DNA of 64,000 bases. Origin: Vigna angularis (Eukaryota; Streptophyta; Magnoliopsida; Fabales; Fabaceae). This document shows positions 47,044 through 59,996 of the stretch, piece by piece. Each line of letters begins with the position of its first letter. The stretch's first letter is position 1. The translations under genes were made by a program, and so were the position numbers. A model generated the notes under the pieces. It made no database searches. It saw only the letters and a list, made by a program, of their open reading frames with translations, and was not told where the DNA came from. Location: positions 48,792,131 to 48,856,130 of the forward strand of contig NC_068971.1 of NCBI RefSeq assembly GCF_016808095.1, read 5' to 3'.

Positions 47044-50000
47044 TCAAGATTCAGAAAAATCAATTATTTGCATTCCTCTTCCCGCAACAGCAATTTGATA
47101 TCGATTCCTGCAAAAGAAAAAAGTGTTCAGACAAACAAAAATATATAACCTAACCTGATCATCCAATCATATATAACAATCACCTGCCACAAGCCCTAGC
47201 AGATAACGCTTCTGGCTCTGGAACACTAACTATTAGATATGAATACTCTATTAGTTTACTTCGCTGAAGACGCCAGCATCTGACCCGCTGATCAAGTCCA
47301 GTGGAAAACACCCAGGATCCGTCTGTCCAGACACCTTCATAAAATAAAGGCTGATTATGATGCATCGATGATCAAAATTATTGAAATAGTTCATATGCAT
47401 TTTCAGATATTAGCTTCAATTTGATTAAGATTCAAAAATGGATACATAGTTTTCAAGGATCACAAGTATGTTAATATTTAGCCCACGAGAAATCTTTTGT
47501 CAAATCTACCAGACTAGTCTATTCTAAACCCTAAACTAAAACAATTATACGGGGATACACTTAACTTAAAATATTCTAAGATGGGTGCTACACGAAGAAG
47601 TTAATCTTTTTAGGGGGAAAGACGAGCATTGAATCAAACAATGAAAGCCAACAAGCTCCACTATTCTTTTTAGAGAGTATAATTACACAGCTTCTTTACC
47701 TTTGACGGAAGCACTGTGGGCAGAGGGTAATTTTTCGTTATTTAAGAATCTAATCTTAAATTTCTTGCTCATATTTTTAACGTTGAAGTCCTTTCCATAT
47801 TCAGGCACAGAGGCAATATGAGTGATCTCAGGGCACAAAATCCCGTCATTTAAATTTATTGATTTAGGTGATAATTCAACCATTAGATGATTAAGTGCTT
47901 GATCATCACCCCCACTAACTATGCTGTACATTTCACAACAGTCAGTATTTTGCCCACTCTTTATCTCTGAAACATGGAGACAATTGACACCAGATTGGTG
48001 AATATTTTGCAGGAATAGAGGTTGTATTTCACATATTTCTATCGAGGAATTATCAGTCTTGCTTTCTAACTCCAGGAGAGCCATATGTGTGGATTGAGAA
48101 CAACCCGTCCTGCTGCCTTCAGAATCACTTGGCACCCCCTTTTCGGTCTTCTCTTTGGCTTTCAAAGTGACCAGACTGCTTTCTTGTCTTTTCTTTGACA
48201 AGTCTCTGCGTAATGACCTCCACTGTCTACCACCCTGACTTCCTCTCCCCGTGCGTGGTCGCTTTTGACAATCAAAAAGCTTTTCAACATTACAAACTGA
48301 AACCCGTTGCATAAAAGCTTCAACACTGTCAGTTAGGTCCCAAAAAGCAACACTGCCATCAGTAGACCCACTAATCACAATATAAACATTTCCAGCTTGG
48401 ATGTTTTCTGCAAAAAAAATGTTCAGACATAAGATGAATCAAATTTATACAGGAAACAGGTGCTACACAGAAATATGAACCATAAAATTATAATAATGTC
48501 ATTAAATAACAAATTTATCATTACAAACACGGTGTGCTTTTAGTTGGGAGTTGGGTTATTCTTCAAAAGGCAAAAGCACATCCAAAAACCATAAAACTGA
48601 TCATTTTATTGAAAATGTTACAAACCTCTATGAATAACCTGGGAAATAGAAAATGGCTGGAATATCCCAACCACCCAATACCAAATTAATTAGCCATAAC
48701 TAGTATCACATAATACATGTAACAGTAATCTAGCATGGCCTTTGGGCTTATTGAAACCAGTCCCTTGATCACAAATTAAACCCAACCAAAACATTGAGAC
48801 AATTTCATCTTTGAACTTTGGTTTTCTCAATTCCAGTAGATCGTGCATTAACTTTTGAAGAGACAAACTTAGAAATGATTTGTGTTATTGCAATAAAACT
48901 ATCACATCCACATGAAAGAAGGAATTAAAATGTACTGAAGAACTCTACCCAGTAATCACTGTCATGTAATACAAACCTTTACAAGGCCTACACAGGGGAA
49001 ATATGATATGCTGCAATGACAAAACTGGTGCCAATAAAGGAACTAGTAAAGCGACATCAAACCTGCCATCAGGTAAAAGGGAAAGCAGCATGTGAAATGT
49101 AGCAAGAAAAATAAGAAAGCAGAGAAAAAAAAATATCATAGAAACCAACAGAGGATTAAATGAAAATACCACAAGCGAAATGGTAAAACTAAAGCCCGTA
49201 ACATAAGTGTGGCATCTGAACATGCAACAACAACAAAACAAACAGATATCCTGGAATGTACACAAAAGGAAAGGTTAGTTTCTGTTTTTCTGTACCCAAA
49301 TACATGATCAAGAAAGGAAATATTAGGCATCTTTTCTCACCTGGAACCGAAACATCTAACAAGAAAAGCTGTGACTGCAAGATATCTCCAGTCATCTTCA
49401 TGTTTATCTCTGATCAAGTTTGCCATTCCACTCTCAGAAATCATTCCAGCATCATTATTTGTATGAGGAACATTTTCTGCAACACCAGCTATCTTCTGCA
49501 CATTACTTTTGTGTGTAATTGAATATTTGGCTGGCATATCAGTGGACAGCCACTGGAACGTCATTGACGAAGACAAACTTGACAAAAAACAGTCATCATC
49601 TCCTGATTTGTGTTGATGATTGATTATGAAATCATTTTTTATGTCCAGCCCAGTATTTTTTAATAACCAAGAGGTTAAGACACGCTTTGCACCCACTGAT
49701 ATGAGTAATGTTGGATTATCCTTTTTCTCAACCGCAGCATTCAGTTCAATCCTCCCATCAGGTACATCACCCATATCTGATGAAATTGTGTGTACTTTCG
49801 ACACACAACAAATTGATCTCACTGCTGACCCTCCAACATGTTCTCCAAGCAGTTTTGACATGGACCAATTTTCAGTGCCTGGAGAGTACCTAAATAAAAC
49901 AGAAAAGGTAGGTGTTAATAAAGCATTCAAGCAAGTTCTACAGACAGCAGACAACAATGGTCTTACCAAGTCAACCTCACAGTTCCATCCTCACATCCAG

Positions 50001-50780
50001 TTGCAATCCAACTTGATTTAGAAAATAAGGTGCACTTGAAATTATCTCCAATTACGACATCTTCAGAGATAAAGCACAAGGAATGTATTTCTCTACCATG
50101 GAATTGCGTGTGTAAATTTTGAGGGTAAACCTTCCCATCTCTATTATGAATCCAGTGTCTATGTATATGTATCAATTCATCCTGTAATAATTGGTCATAT
50201 TAGTTAGATGTTTCGGAGACAATAGTGATAAAAGAAATCAATCATCTAGGACAAAATAGGCTTATTACCTAATAAAGTGACTGCAGGAAAGGCTTAAAAA
50301 TGTAGTAATATGTTTTAAAAATATTAACTTCAAGGATTTCAGTTGTTTTTAAGATTAAATTTCAGTTATATGTTTGGGACAGTAGCTGAAATTTGTAATG
50401 GTTTTTTTTCTTAAAAATTAAGCTGATTTTGAGTGTGAAATGTGTAGCTTATAATTATTCCTCAACAATCTTTCCCCTTTCAACTTCAAATATGCTAATT
50501 ATCTTAAAACCATTTATGAACAAACTTACCAAGAGAATTATGATTATAATTGATTATTAAAATAATTCAATTTCACAACTATCCCAAACTATTGAAAAGT
50601 CTATTTGATTGCGGTTACCCCTAACCCACCTCAGTAGCAACCTCATTTGGAAGTTGTCTTATTGCAACATTTAGGGTGATGACCACTGATATGGCTAAAA
50701 TAGAATACATACACACATAAATACACACACACACATACATATATACATACATATATACATACATACATACATATATATAT

Positions 50781-50813
<33 letters not shown>

Positions 50814-53800
50814 AGTGAGATTCAAACTTTGCCATAGAAGTTCATTTTGAAAGATTAATTTAAACCCAAACCAACATTCCAAGATGGTAATTGCTATAAT
50901 GACATAAATAAGGATCATATCTTTATAATTACATATACCAGGATCATATTTTTATAATATCTTTGTAATAAAAAATATCAAGATCATATCTATATTATTC
51001 TATGATCGTATCTTTATTATTAGAGAATATCAAATCTCCTCTAGTTATCGAATTGATTTCTTTTTCTCAATATAAATAAATCACCCATGTTATTACCAAA
51101 ATGCAGATTTCAGTTTAATGCCTCTCCTTATCTTTATAATAAAAAAAATATCAAGATCATATCTTTATTATTAGAGGATATTAGATCTCCTATATTTATC
51201 TGATTGATTTCCTTTTCTCAATACAAATAAATCACCCATGTTGTTACAGAAAACACAAGGTTGTTCAATGTTTCTCTTTATATTTATAGCTTAACAGTAA
51301 CAGTCTATCCTAGGTCCATTGTCGGCCACCTGCATTTGCCACACTCCAGACTAGAACTCATGTACATGTTGGAAAGTTGCTTTCATTGTGATCAGAGCCT
51401 TAGTTGTTGTCACTCCCAGCCCACCTTAGTTGCAACCTAAGAGGGCGGTAGTTTGGTCCCACCCATATCAACTTGTTGTAAGGATCAAATAGAAGTAGGG
51501 TGCAAACTTAACCTTTATGTAATTATAATTATTGTAGAATTTATTAGGCCCAAACCGTCATTCCAAGATAATCACACCCTTATATCCTACAATTGCAACA
51601 CTAGTTTTAGAACTTCCTTAACTTCTTCCTACACCTATAGTGAAGCTACACGAGATGATCAAAAGTTCCTTTCAGTTACCCTTAGACATGATTAGGAAAA
51701 TTTTGAAATCTAAAGAACGCATATACAAGCCCTGTTCATTAAATGATCTTAAATAGAAAGAAACACCAATGAGTTTAACTACTTTGAGCTTGAGCAGCAA
51801 GATCAAATAACTAATGAGCAGATGTAAATGTACTCCAGGACAGATAAAGCTGAGCAGTTGTAAATGTACTCCAGGACAGATAAAGCTTAAGTAATGCTAA
51901 ATGCTGCCTGAAACTTTTAATAATTAAACGTTCAAAGCAGAAAGCAAACCTTGACAAAGGCAAAGCAGTTCTTCATCTCTGGTATATCACCCAAATAATA
52001 GGAATGAGGACGTCGCCATCCACCACATGGAATGTTCACCACCTGTTAATACCATTTGATATCATCAAATCTATTACAGGTGCTAATGGTATAAAGCAAC
52101 GGGCAAGTAAATGCAAGTATTAACTAAGCAAAGTAAAGAGAAAAGGTTGTCAAAGTACCTTATTTTCGTTCACTAAGTTCCATACTATGAAATCCACAGA
52201 TGCAAAACCAGCTGCATAGCTGCTTGACAATCTATCACCAGACTTGTTATCCACAGAAACATACTCAATCAAAGACAATTCTTTAACTTGTTTCATTCCC
52301 GTAAATTGCAAATTATGCATTTCTTTGTCATATTCCAGATAACATATGCAACCATCTGCTCCGGTCTGAAGAGGAATAAAAAACAACAATTGGAATCAAG
52401 GTTGACCACAATCATATCTACACTTGCAGGTTACAATATTAAGAGTGCTCTCAATATTATATTTGGCAAATGCTTAAATGTGGATCACCAGTCACTACAT
52501 CTAAAGGAGAAAAGTTGAACATACTGAGCGTATCTCTATCTGATTATAACCAAGCTTAGTCACAGAAACACTGGAGACACTTGAAATCCCATGAACTCCT
52601 TTGAAATTATTTACTGGAGGTATCTTCCTTTCTTCTGCACCAGATATGCTCAGGACCAGATTCTTTAGCAAAGGGAACAAAACCATATTACCCCGCACAT
52701 CACCACATGCTAAAACCTGACATTCGGATTAAAGATAAATTTCCATTTTTAATTTGTACACTAGCATGTTCATATCAATATTTTAAAATTAAAATGAAAA
52801 ACATCCCATGCTTCCGTTCCACATTTTCAAATAATCCCATATTAAGGTCCATTTCTACATAAAATAAAATTAAAATGATATTTTAATTGCATTATAAAGT
52901 CAGATTCTATCAAGTATCTTATAGTCTTCCACAGATAATAATTAAGCAACAATGAACGCATTAAAATTTAATCTACTCACACCAAAAAAAATAAACTGAT
53001 AAAATGTAGGATATGGATAGATGGATCTGGATCCTCTCATGCTAGCAAGTTCATGAATTTATCATGTTATGAGAGAGCCAAAACAAAATTATGAACTCTA
53101 CACAATGGTGGGTCACACAATAATTTTTTATGCCTTTCTCATAACATGACCAAAAAATTGAGAAGATCCTAATGAAGGATAGAAGAATACCTCTTCCTCC
53201 ATGCATGCATCCAAACACATTATCCGCATTCCATAATTTGATATGAACTCTGCTATAAGTGATAATTTGTTACTGCTCGTGGAGCTCTGAAGATCAGATT
53301 GTGAAGGGTCAGGCAATCTCCAAAGTTTCAATGTTCCTCTAGGATCAGCTGTGAAGACATACCTACACAATTTTGTCACCAGAGAATCATAATACTTTAT
53401 TATATTAAAAATAAATAAATAAATAAAAATCAAATAAAAGAAAAGATTAAGAAATGGAAAGAGAAACAAGAGAAGGCTGCAATATACTAGGATCTCCCAT
53501 TTTATAGTAGTGTGATAAATAAGGTAAGATGAGACTATAGAATGAGTAGGCTTAACACAGTACAAACAGTATGATCTTATGACCTGTCAACCAAAGAGGT
53601 ACATGACTTGAACTACATTAACAAGTGCAATCCTCTTCCCTGTCTAAAGTTTCGTAATGGTGTGGGGTTTTTTTTTCTATAATTACACTTGTTTTAATAA
53701 CAAGGCCAGGACACTCATCAGCAGAAAGTACCGAAGGATGGATTCACACCTTTGCAGCAGGTATTGTGTATCCATGCATGATTTAAGAAACGCATTACCT

Positions 53801-56800
53801 ACATCCCAGAGATTTGCACCAATAAGTACCCAAGAGCTGTCTCTCCGTTTCAGCTGGCCAAGTAAAGCACAATCTCACTGTAGGAGTGCAATCATCCTTG
53901 GTAACCTCAATAATTGTCATATTTCCTTTACCATCTCCGATAGCAATCCAATCCTCAGCACCACAGTCATGTTCAACAGAGTTCTTGGACAATAAATCCA
54001 TACAGATAATTGGTGCCCCATTGCTGACCTGGACAAGTTGATTCCACTGAGCACCTCCAGTATCACATAATTTAGCATGGTAGAGATAACCCTGATTGGT
54101 GGCAACATAAAGAGAATCCTGACAGGAAAAGCGCAAACATCGAACATATTCACTCTTGCTACAACAAAAGAGGAGGCAAGGCCAGTCAACATGGAAATCA
54201 GAATACACAGTTATAGGCAAACATATAACAACACTGGTTCCAAATTTTTTAGAGTTAGTAGCAGACCCAAGTGAGTTCATAATATTTTAATAAACCTACC
54301 TGTCCATAAATCCAATATGCTCTGACACATTAGGTGTGCAAATCGAAAACAACTCTGTACTACAAGGGGATCCTTGTACTGCTTCCAAGCCCATGGGCAG
54401 AGATGCATGAGGTTGATGTACTTTAATAGCAGAGTCAAACCCAGCAGTTATAAGCAGTGATGAATTTGGGTCATACAAACATCTCCATATACCTCTTCCA
54501 CTGTATACAGCAAAGAATGCAAATACTTTGTCATGCCTCTAATTCCTCGTATAAGTGAAATTGTGAGAAGCTTAAAGATCATAAAATAACTGTCTTAGAG
54601 AGAACACAACTTAAGTAGTACTCAGGTTATGATTCTAATGAAGCAGTAGAATGCTAGAATTGTAAGTTACAGAGCAAAAAAGAAATTGCTTGTACAGTAC
54701 TATATCACATCCAATTAATTTTACTTTGAGAAAAAAACAAAATTGGAACATCTGTATGTAAGAAAATCCAAAAATCATGCTAGAAAATTCTTTGGTTCAT
54801 TTTTAAGCCTCATCTAAATATCTATGAACCAAAAAATAGGCAATTTTCACAGAGAGAAGCATGGGAAATCAATAACTAACAAGAAATATTCTTGAGTCAG
54901 GTCATTTAAGGGTTGATATATGATCAACCACTTTTATCACAATTTCAAAGGTACTCAAGATATCATTCTACTGATGGTTGTTTCCTGTAGACACTCAGTT
55001 CACAGAATGTCAAAAGTCCACATAATCTTCAATGATTGTTTGCTTAGGGCCACAGTAAATTTCAAATATTAGCAATTTACACTCTAACTCAACAGTCAAG
55101 AATTTATGTTCATAAGATAACTTACATGTGCTCCTTAATGACTTGCAGTTGTTTACCGTCCACTCCCCAAATACGACATGTACAATCCTCACTAACAGTG
55201 ACAAACAACTGCAGAAATAAAAAGACCAATATAAATGGAAATCTAAGGGGACAGATAAACACAGTATGGTTTAGACTGTCAAGTCAAATACATTAAAAAA
55301 AACGTTTAGTTGTAGCTAGTTTTTAATTGAAGACAAGCGTTCCATATTATGAGGGATGCTATTATCATTTATAAAAGATAGTATTAATATTTATGAAAAA
55401 GTCACTAGAAAATTAAAAATACATTAAAAGTAAAATATCTTATAAAATTATTTCAATAAGTGGAGTTTATCAGTATCAGAAAAAATGATCAGATAGGTGA
55501 AAATAATAATTATGTCAAAATAACTCACTTGGTGGCAAAAAGTCACAAAATGAGAACTTAATAAGTAAACTCGTTCACAAACTTTAAGCTAGTGGCACAT
55601 GAATATCTTCAGAAATATTATTATGCATTTCAAATTGTAAGCATTTACTGGTCAGAAGTAATTAAAGGAATGGCTTACAAGAAGACCAAAGTCTAAGTCA
55701 CTTTCAAAGAACAAGGGAGACAAATAAAAGTAAAAATTTCTTCCTTGAAAATAAGATATGTCTATGAAGAAGCTTCTATCTCAAAAGTAAATACACGTTT
55801 CAATCAAATAAAATAAATCAAAACAGAATAATGATTTTATTAGTTAATAGTGATCATTGCATGGAAAAATTTGGAAAACAGTAAAAGATTGATACAAACT
55901 GGAAAATTGTATGAAATGATACTATATAATAATTCTACCTTTTCCGTTGGAGATGAAGAAGCACAATATGATATAATGAATAAAAATATAGGAAGTTTAA
56001 CATATCAGTAAAGATCTTTTCTTGAAGATAAATTGTGCATATATATGACTGAAAATGCATGCTTCTTTTTGGTTGTTTTATTTATTAAAAGATACTATTT
56101 AATCTAAGAAAATAAAAACTGAATGGCTTACATTATCAGAAATAGAGCAGTCCCAAACCCGAGCATTATGTCCAAATAAGACAAGGGCAGTGGAATTGTG
56201 GCACAATGCATGCTCCCCTTCAATAGAAACAGCCCAAACACGTGCACTGCGTTAATAAAGGAGACCAATCACAACACATGTCATTATATATTAGCTAAGG
56301 GTGAACATAAATTAGTGATACAGCAGGACTTGAAAAGTAACTCACCTCCGGTCATCAGAGACAGATACCAGTTTAGATCCACAAGATGACCATGCTATTC
56401 GGAAGATTGAACCTTCATGTCCAATAAGTTTACATATATGAGTAGCCTCAAACAGTTTATCCTTTAGCTGGCAGCAAACAGAAGATGAAATGCTCTGTTG
56501 ATCATGGTTTTCTTGATGACTTGAAGATTTATTGTGTTGATGGGTCACTTTCCAAACAATAATCTGCCCGAACCAAACTCTTTGAAGTAATTAAAAGAAA
56601 ATAGAAACATCAACAAATTAAACATCAGGCCATAAAAAACTCAAGGAACCTTTAAAAAGGACAAAGATAAGTATTTTAAGTACAACACTAATACGGAGAA
56701 AACCAAAGTAAAGAGATACAGAGCAGAAAAAAGATCCTTCATGGGTGCGCTTCAATAAAAATAACTAACGTAATAATGTGGCATTATATTATGCTCATAT

Positions 56801-58416
56801 TACGGCAGTTATGTTATATAGTTATTATCCTTCGATATGAAAATTGGGATAGTCTCCAACACTCAGAAATTTTATTCGCATGAGGTCTTTGGTTTTTGTA
56901 TGTGGATTAAGCATGATTGCATTGGCAGAAAAAAGATTCCATTTAATCAGTGTTATGAAGGCTTTTCCGGTAACCAGCCCACTGGATTTGCAGAAGCAGA
57001 ATTTAGAGTAACAAATACTAAAGCACATGGAAGATAATTAGCAAATTATAGGCATCAGGGGCCAATTTCAAGCCAAATAATAGTAAATATGCTCCCTGGA
57101 TGAGGACAAGGAGGGAATTTACGTTATTATCAGTTCTGTCTAGGTTCACTTCTTATCACATACCTAACATGTCCATGTTGGATCGGAACATGCTATTCAG
57201 CATTTGATGAGACTAAACATAAAGGAAAGATGTATCTTTCTATGGGTATATCAATTGTCTTCAAAAGATGATCTGTTAACTCAATTTCTTTCTACCATCA
57301 TTAAGGATCGCAAGCATTCACCATCATTTAAAAACCAAAACAAAGGACAAACGAATGAATTAAATAGTGAATTAGCATGAAATACATAAGCCTAATGCTT
57401 CCGCTACATATTAGTCAGATCAGGACTCTATCTAGGAAAGAAACAATAATATACTTGAATGATAGATATCAAAAGTTTAGAATAAATATTTCATAATTCA
57501 TGTGACTTTTGTCGCCCATTTTTAAAATCAATTGTAAACTTTAATCATCAGCAGATCTCTCACCTCATTAAATATAGTACCAGAAGCTATTCGGAGAACT
57601 TCAAGATTGTGACCCCATAATCGCATTGAGTACAGAAGGCACCGTACTATCATCCAACGAGAAACATAACCTCATGAAAAAAAAAATTAAAAATTAAAAA
57701 ATAAAAAACACATATAGTGAAGTTGAAACTAACCTGGAGATTGAACCTTAAGGACCGCCATGGAGTTAGAAAAATCCCAAACATGAACTGAATTATCACT
57801 ACATCCCACAGCAAGAAAATGACCCTCCACATTGGAATGAGGTAAGCATCCCTATTACCACGTAAAGAAAAAACGAACACAAGTAAGAAGAAGAAGCATT
57901 CATCATTTGAAACTCAAATGTGTTAAGCACTTATTCTCACTGACCTCGAGGAAGCAAACATCCAAAACCCAGTGACCAAACTTCGGCAACAAATGAGCTA
58001 GCGTCAGCTCTGCGCTCCCGGAAACGGCATCAAATTCGAAGCTAAACAGCTTCACTCTGGTTTCCCCAAACACAGCAATCATGGTCCCGCGAGGGAAACT
58101 AGAAGCGATTCCGTGGACGCGAACTCCTTCGAATACGGAGAAGGACCTTATTCTCTTACTCAGTTCCAAATCATAGACCGCAATTTCTGAACCCAAACCT
58201 GAAGGAAGGTTCACTAGGTTAAAACAAATGAAGGTTAAACAACGTGAAATTCAATGCGGAGAGCAAAACGGTACCCGCGAGCAGAAAAGGGAGAGAGAGA
58301 TTTGGAAGGTGGAGAAAACACAGAGCTGAAATGTCTCCCAGGTAGGGACCACGGTGCATGCGCCATTCCGTTAAGTTTTGGTCTCTCACAGCCATTGCTC
58401 CGTTCGCCGAATCCAT
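47044..58416 (-). CDS. WDR6/Trm734-type WD40 protein (At4g01860-like)
   Basis: Large WD40 protein; yeast Trm734 and human WDR6 partner Trm7/FTSJ1 for 2'-O-methylation of tRNA wobble position 34. Twenty coding exons, minus strand: 58275-58416, 57945-58198, 57734-57851, 57564-57646, 56346-56563, 56132-56246, 55126-55208, 54300-54500, 53799-54158, 53191-53362, 52525-52716, 52159-52365, 51950-52042, 49967-50181, 49341-49889, 49170-49250, 48977-49062, 47700-48407, 47184-47334, 47044-47107 (4,092 bp, 1,363 aa); all GT-AG, in phase. WD signatures: SVHVWDFS (~155), ARVWAVS, ARVWDCS, CRIWGVD, TLKLWRLPD (~535), VAFWDL (~1,070), QRVRCWRLQ (~1,310); LMLRALVLPFRLWFDVALLV is family-conserved. The exon 47700-48407 adds a basic/acidic insert. 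End: AGRGMQIIDFSES. Confidence 0.93.
50700..50815. repeat. (TA)/(CATA)n compound microsatellite
   Basis: Alternating ACAC, CATA and TATA tracts over about 115 bp inside the WDR6 intron 50182-51949. Confidence 0.9.
50930..51260. repeat. Tandem ~145-bp duplicated block in WDR6 intron
   Basis: TATCAAGATCATATCT...ATTATTAGAGAATATCAAATCTCCT...CTCAATATAAATAAATCACCCATGTT (about 50,980-51,095) is repeated at about 51,145-51,245 with small changes. It resembles the TATA-to-end part of a Copia LTR and is probably a fragment of one. Confidence 0.6.
51815..51886. repeat. Two tandem copies of a 36-bp unit in WDR6 intron
   Basis: TGAGCAGATGTAAATGTACT and the rest of the unit occur twice back to back with two mismatches, about 65 bp from the exon 51950-52042. 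Confidence 0.9.
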
Positions 58417-58445
58417 TTTGCTCCTTCAGCGATGCAGTGGCGGAG

Positions 58446-58485
58446 TAGGGTTTAAGCATGCTTGCATTGAACTGAAGGATTTATA
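58446..58485 (-). promoter_or_regulatory. TATA box and telo-box of the WDR6-type gene
   Basis: On the minus strand TATAAAT (complement of 58479-58485) is followed about 25 bases later by AAACCCTA (complement of 58446-58453), a telo-box as seen in leaders of plant translation-related genes. The main ATG is at 58414-58416. An out-of-frame ATG at 58457-58459 lies close to the expected transcription start and may or may not be in the mRNA. Confidence 0.5.
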
Positions 58486-59366
58486 AGCTTGCTTCGCACT
58501 GCTTCTTTTTGGTCAAATTAATCTGTTAATTCCTAGTTTTTCAAAAGTTTGTGTAATTGTTCAATACGTAACTCTTTTTTCTAGTTAAATTTTATCCAAA
58601 CACAGAAATTATTTGACATTTTCTAGTAATTTACAGATTTATTATTTAGTAAAATTTTCAATTATTTAAGCAACCTCAGATGATTCCATGTATTTTATGG
58701 AACAATACAGGGATCTTAATTTAGTTAATGAATTTAGATAATTAGTTAAGATTTCTGTGAGTATAAGGAATATTTAATCCAAAGATTGACAAGTTAATTA
58801 AAAAATTATTTTCATTTTTCAACATTTCATTTATTTAATTGAATTTTAATTACTTTTTTTTTCTGATTTATGCGATATTAGTCTCCAAAGTTTTTTAGGC
58901 CATTATATTTCCTACGGAAAAGAAAGACTAAAAACAATTAATGACACAATTCACCTATTAACTCGCTTATATTTGTAAATGTTTAAATGTTCTCATCAGC
59001 AGAAGTTCTTCGTGGTAGTTATTTTTTTTAAGAATCCGACAATCAAGCAAATTAAAAATAAGTAAAAAATCTAAATCCATGTTGTTATTAAATGAACCAG
59101 AACATGGTTATGGTGTTGCAACTTTGGCTAGTTTTTAGAGGTGCATCAAGAACTTGGTGATGTGGCTTTATAAGGAATTTAACCTTCAAAAACAAAAAAA
59201 AAAACACTTGCATTCAAAAGGGTTAAACATGTTCCTAGCATTTGAATGGAAAGTGACTCGAAGTTTGCAATCCTTTAGAGATATAGTAATGCAGTTAACA
59301 TGAAACTGGCAAATCATTTAGCAAACTGGTTAATTTTTCTTTTTTTTTTTTTTCCAAAGTCTCACC

Positions 59367-59471
59367 ATGCAGAAGGGTGGAGGTTCATTCAAAATGTCCA
59401 ACAAATTCGGAGATGGCGTGCTCGGTTTCGGAATGAAGTCCACATTCAAGTTTCCTTCTAGCAAGGAATGA
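59367..59471 (+). other. Small open frame (34 codons), unidentified
   Basis: An ATG 22 bases after a long T-run begins MQKGGGSFKMSNKFGDGVLG and continues to FKFPSSKE and a stop. Codons are GC-balanced (GGT, GGC, AAG, TTC) compared with the AT-rich neighbourhood, and the T-run followed by AAAG resembles a splice acceptor tract. It could be a final exon or a pseudogene fragment. No family was recognised. Confidence 0.25.
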
Positions 59472-59559
59472 TTCAAGCTGCGAACGAGCGACTGCTCGTA
59501 ATTCGAAAAATATACTTATTCGTGCATTAATGTAACTTCAATTCAAAATCAATTTCACT

Positions 59560-59656
59560 AATCAGAAGTACTCTTGTTTTTATTACAGATTCCTTTTAAC
59601 ATTTTCACAATCAGAAGTACTCTTGTTTTTATTACGGATTCCTTTTAGCATTCGGG
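59560..59656. repeat. Two tandem copies of a 49-bp unit
   Basis: AATCAGAAGTACTCTTGTTT through TCCTTTTAACATTTTCAC is followed directly by a second, nearly identical copy, close to the ZNF598 3' end. Confidence 0.9.
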
Positions 59657-59996
59657 ATATCCCAAAACATCTGACGTGGATTATAGTGTCAAGTCTGGCC
59701 TGGCTATGTAAGAAACAGTGCCATTCTCATACAACGCAACACTTGGCACCATACTTTCATATGAACACTTGTCTTTAACAAAATCATATACCCCAAACCA
59801 AAAAAGTGTGCCCACTTCGGCAACGGCGTTTGGCCATCGACAAAATCGCGTCCCACAATATACTTGAAATCTAACTTAAACTCGATATAATCAAATATCC
59901 CCTAAGCTGAAACCAAATTCATGTTTATATTGCAGTTCAACCGTGGCTAAACTGCGTTTGATACTTCACGTTTTAAAAATGATGGTGAAGAAAAAA

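Larger units (their letters stand above)
58490..59996. other. Spacer between WDR6 and ZNF598 genes
   Basis: About 1.5 kb, AT-rich, holding the WDR6 promoter at its low end and the ZNF598 3' UTR at its high end. It contains a 34-codon plus-strand frame (59,367-59,471) and a 49-bp tandem duplication (59,560-59,656). No further gene was recognised. Confidence 0.5.

Noticed and set aside
53128..53565. 145-codon frame with a hydrophobic N-terminus (and similar hydrophobic frames at 48,945-49,401)
   Set aside because: These are WDR6 exons extended into T-rich introns; the 'membrane segments' are translated intron sequence.
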